64,000 bases of DNA from Myxococcales bacterium (lineage in GTDB: Bacteria > Myxococcota_A > Polyangia > Polyangiales > GCA-016699535), in the NCBI GenBank assembly GCA_016699535.1, contig CP064980.1, forward strand, positions 2,736,001 to 2,800,000, in the 5' to 3' direction. Under the pieces are notes generated by a model that saw only the letters and a list, made by a program, of their open reading frames with translations, was not told the origin of the DNA and made no database searches. The translations under genes and the position numbers were made by a program. The first letter of the stretch is position 1; each line of letters starts with the position of its first letter. Positions 63,380-64,000 of this stretch are shown here, piece after piece.

Positions 63380-64000
63380 TTATTTGCTCTCGTTCACTAG
63401 TTTGACGATTTTCTCAGCGCCATCGGCCATGGTTGTGGCTGGCGTAATCGCCAAACCGGAATGCTCAAGCAGCTCGCGTCCTTTTTCAACGTTGGTGCCT
63501 TCGAGACGAACCACGAGAGGAACGCTAAGGCCAATCTCTTTGCTTGCGGCAATCACGCCTTCGGCAATAATGTCGCACTTCATGATGCCGCCAAAGATGT
63601 TGACGAAAATACCTTTGACATCTTCCGAACTCAAAATCATCTTAAACGCTTTTGTAACAGCTTCTTGCGTTGCGCCACCGCCCACGTCCAAGAAGTTTGC
63701 AGGCTCACCGCCAAAGTTCTTGATAATATCCATGGTAGCCATCGCGAGACCTGCACCATTAACCAAGCAACCAATGTTACCACTAAGCTGCACATAGCTC
63801 AGGCCAGCCGCTTTAGCTTCGAGTTCAACTGGATTCTCTTCGGTCAAATCACGTAGCTCATCCCACTGTTTGTGCCGAAAGGCAGCGCTGTCATCAAGAT
63901 TGAGCTTGGCATCGAGTGCCAAAACATCGCCATCATTGGTTACGACCAAAGGATTGATTTCGGCAAGCGAGCAGTCCTCTTTAACAAACAGTTCGCTCAA
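63380..64000 (-). CDS. sucC: succinyl-CoA synthetase beta subunit (N-terminal part outside window)
   Basis: The visible 206 residues are the C-terminal half: SLAEINPLVVTNDGDVLALDAKL closes the ATP-grasp domain. The CoA-ligase part has GCLVNGAGLAMATMDIIK, FLDVGGGATQEAV, GIFVNIFGGIMKCD and VVRLEGTNVEKG. It is the beta subunit of the TCA-cycle enzyme with SucD. The gene continues past the window end, so the N-terminus and promoter are not seen. Confidence 0.95.
   Translation of the reverse strand: MSELFVKEDCSLAEINPLVVTNDGDVLALDAKLNLDDSAAFRHKQWDELRDLTEENPVELEAKAAGLSYVQLSGNIGCLVNGAGLAMATMDIIKNFGGEPANFLDVGGGATQEAVTKAFKMILSSEDVKGIFVNIFGGIMKCDIIAEGVIAASKEIGLSVPLVVRLEGTNVEKGRELLEHSGLAITPATTMADGAEKIVKLVNESK

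Overview
The window looks like a chromosomal segment of a Gram-negative bacterium, most likely Myxococcota or a related former deltaproteobacterial group. This is inferred from four things: the many lipobox proteins, a response regulator carrying a PATAN/DUF4388 domain, an MshEN-type protein inside an exopolysaccharide locus, and a TIGR02147-type regulator next to a lipoprotein. G+C is about 50% by eye. No rRNA, tRNA, CRISPR array, insertion sequence or phage was seen.

Layout. (1) About 1-20.5 kb is a Wzx/Wzy-type surface polysaccharide locus. It holds CDP-hexose synthesis (RfbF, RfbG, a reductase-like SDR), a UDP-sugar epimerase-like SDR, glycosyltransferases (GT2, two GT4, a split PssD/PssE pair), three FkbM methyltransferases, a Wzx flippase, two Wzy-like polymerases (one with a TPR-like tail), a Wzc-like co-polymerase/BY-kinase, a Wza-like export lipoprotein, an O-acetyltransferase and an MshEN-domain protein. 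(2) 20.6-25.2 kb has a small lipoprotein, a strong terminator and a minus-strand housekeeping run: YceD/DUF177, rpmF, fabG, acpP, fabF, rpiB and a small Cys protein. (3) 25.2-37.4 kb has a tandem 157-bp repeat, hisS with a repetitive beta-strand protein, then a minus-strand group (multi-domain response regulator, sulfatase-fold lipoprotein, DUF3604/PHP protein) and obg. (4) 37.4-47.3 kb has structured intergenic DNA, yggX, a fatty acid desaturase, queG, a TonB-like protein, a UDP-sugar pyrophosphorylase, a decayed glycosidase-like lipoprotein, rlmN and a membrane spermidine-synthase-like protein. (5) 47.5-61 kb is accessory: large unknown lipoproteins, an FG-GAP lipoprotein with in-frame stops, a VapBC-type module, dapE/dapD, mutM, a TIGR02147-type regulator with an in-frame stop beside a divergent lipoprotein, and a secreted phosphodiesterase-like lipoprotein. 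(6) 61-64 kb has a DAG-kinase-family protein, ndk, sucD and the 3' part of sucC.

The most important caveat is sequence quality. At least nine reading frames, including obg (generally essential), are broken by single-base indels, many of them in homopolymers. Adding or removing one base restores a family-typical protein whose length is a multiple of three. This looks more like residual long-read assembly error than biological decay. Three further in-frame stops (FG-GAP and TIGR02147 genes) are G:C-to-A:T type changes and could be real nonsense mutations or base-calling artefacts. Only one gene, the glycosidase-like one at 43 kb, is broken often enough for genuine decay to be a serious alternative.
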